Assembly (NCBI GenBank): GCA_030620575.1
Contig: JAUXEL010000100.1
Location: 1 to 6,322 of the forward strand
Length of the DNA: 6,322 nucleotides
From: Fidelibacterota bacterium
Lineage (GTDB): Bacteria; Fidelibacterota; Fidelibacteria; Fidelibacterales; Fidelibacteraceae
Direction: 5' to 3'
The translations under genes and the position numbers were made by a program. Within the stretch, counting starts at the first letter, position 1. Each line of letters begins with the position of its first letter. Below the pieces are notes generated by a model. It searched no databases. It had not been told where the DNA came from and was given only the letters and a program-made list of their open reading frames with translations. Shown here piece by piece: positions 5,343 through 6,322 of this stretch.

Positions 5343-6320
5343 ATGAATTATTTAAAGAAAATCACTCTGGCTCAGTTACCGACACCTCTGCACGCTTTGC
5401 CGAATCTGACACGTGCACTTGGATTTTCCGGAAAGCTGTATATGAAACGGGATGATCTGACCGGGCTGGCCGCGGGCGGAAATAAATCCCGCAAACTGGA
5501 ATACCTGATGGCAGATGCCTTGCAGCAGGGAACCGATACAATCATCACAGCCGGCGGCTTACAGTCGAATCATTGTATTCAGACCGTTGCTGCTGCGAAA
5601 AAACTGAATCTCGATTGCCATATTGTTCTTTCAGGAGAAAAACCGCAACGGGCAAACGGAAATCTGTTTCTCGATATGCTTGCCGGTGCAATTGTCCACT
5701 ATGTTGAACGCCCGAACCGTGATCAGCGTATGGAAGAACTGACCGTAAACATGCGATTGGAAGGAAAACGTCCCTATGTCATACCGGTAGGCGGATCGAA
5801 TGCCTTAGGAACTGTGGGATATGTCATGGCCATGAAAGAAGTAATGACACAGTTGGAATTGATGAATATTTCCTGCGACCGTATCATTGTTGCCAGCAGT
5901 TCGGGCGGAACCCAGGCCGGTATGGTTCTCGGTGCAAAAATGACCGGTTTTACAGGAAAAATAACAGGAATTAGTATTGACCGGCTAAAAACCGGCAAAA
6001 GGGCATTCCCGCCGGAACTGGCTGAATTAGGCAATAAAGCCGCGGCATTGTTAGGACTGGATATTTCGTTGACTCCCGAAGATTTTGAACTGGAATATGA
6101 TTATCTTGGCGACGGTTATGCCGTTGTGGGGGATAATGAACGCAAGGCCATTAAAATGCTTGCGCAAACTGAAGGGATATTTGTCGGTCCAGTGTATACC
6201 GGCCGTGCCATGGGTGCGATGATAGATCGTATCCAAAAAAGGAAATGGAAGAACGAAACCATCCTTTTCTGGCACACCGGCGATATGGCAGCCCTCTTTG
6301 ATTATGTAGATGAATTATAA
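5343..6320 (+). CDS. PLP-dependent D-cysteine desulfhydrase / ACC deaminase family enzyme
   Basis: This 325-residue cytoplasmic fold-type II PLP enzyme has the usual family length. The Schiff-base lysine is K48 in AAGGNKSRKLEYL. The substrate-carboxylate loop is LQSNHCIQT (S75-N76-H77), IPVGGSNALGTVGY lies at 147-160, and the phosphate-binding SSGGTQAG at 186-193. PVYTGRAM (283-290) carries Y285-T286. ACC deaminase has PVYEG with a catalytic glutamate there, whereas D-cysteine desulfhydrase (DcyD) has PVYTG. This favours a D-cysteine desulfhydrase, which releases pyruvate, H2S and ammonia; a related lyase such as L-cysteate sulfo-lyase is possible. The C-terminal motif is HTGDMAALFDY where DcyD has HTGGAPALFAY, and VGPVY replaces LDPVY, so the substrate may differ. 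The ATG directly follows the stop of the peptidase gene (TAAATG) with only a weak GAAGA upstream, suggesting translational coupling. The family is confident; the substrate is moderate. Confidence 0.88.
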   Translation: MNYLKKITLAQLPTPLHALPNLTRALGFSGKLYMKRDDLTGLAAGGNKSRKLEYLMADALQQGTDTIITAGGLQSNHCIQTVAAAKKLNLDCHIVLSGEKPQRANGNLFLDMLAGAIVHYVERPNRDQRMEELTVNMRLEGKRPYVIPVGGSNALGTVGYVMAMKEVMTQLELMNISCDRIIVASSSGGTQAGMVLGAKMTGFTGKITGISIDRLKTGKRAFPPELAELGNKAAALLGLDISLTPEDFELEYDYLGDGYAVVGDNERKAIKMLAQTEGIFVGPVYTGRAMGAMIDRIQKRKWKNETILFWHTGDMAALFDYVDEL

Positions 6321-6322
6321 AA

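Noticed and set aside
5343..6320. ACC deaminase
   Set aside because: The expected PVYEG glutamate is replaced by threonine (PVYTG), as in D-cysteine desulfhydrases.

Overview
The window looks like bacterial chromosome of moderate GC content. It has a 5' intergenic block of about 580 bases packed with short repeats and small inverted repeats, followed by three tightly packed + strand genes that fill the rest (600-6320). The organism is probably a member of the Fibrobacteres-Chlorobi-Bacteroidetes (FCB) superphylum or a related uncultured lineage. This is an inference from the Bacteroidetes-style lipoprotein S9 peptidase, the repeat-word-rich intergenic DNA, and the usable Shine-Dalgarno sequences (AAGGA before gene 1, GAGGAAGG before gene 2). 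The strong Shine-Dalgarno sites fit poorly with core Bacteroidetes, which mostly lack them, so I would not name a phylum.

Layout: 1-20 may be the last bases of an unseen upstream gene. Positions 21-599 hold no convincing gene. They contain a diverged, hairpin-forming bipartite repeat in two copies (64-113 and 184-237), two further small hairpins between them (119-148), a seven-unit heptanucleotide tandem repeat (235-283), a 20-base palindromic sequence present twice (287-306, 355-374), a TCAACAAC triplet repeat (407-430), a stem-loop (436-461), and an inverted pair of 15-base words near the two ends (24-38, 494-508). An AT-rich leader then runs to gene 1.

Gene 1 (600-2318) is a fusion of a class 1B PyrD-type FMN dehydrogenase with a PyrK-type FAD/[2Fe-2S]/NAD electron-transfer module. 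Its substrate site carries SCPH in place of the SCPN usual in dihydroorotate dehydrogenases. That feature is shared with dihydropyrimidine dehydrogenase, so the substrate is open. Gene 2 (2340-5342) is a 1000-residue lipoprotein serine peptidase of the prolyl oligopeptidase family with a complete Ser/Asp/His triad. Gene 3 (5343-6320) is a PLP enzyme of the D-cysteine desulfhydrase/ACC deaminase family. It starts immediately after the stop codon of gene 2 (TAAATG).

The 21-base and 0-base gaps indicate one transcription unit. A plausible but unproven common theme is nutrient salvage: an exported peptidase releases peptides, a PLP lyase handles an unusual amino acid, and an NAD-linked flavoenzyme acts on pyrimidines. 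No mobile element, CRISPR array, tRNA or rRNA is visible. The most unusual material is the intergenic repeat block and the fused, DPD-like PyrD-PyrK protein.
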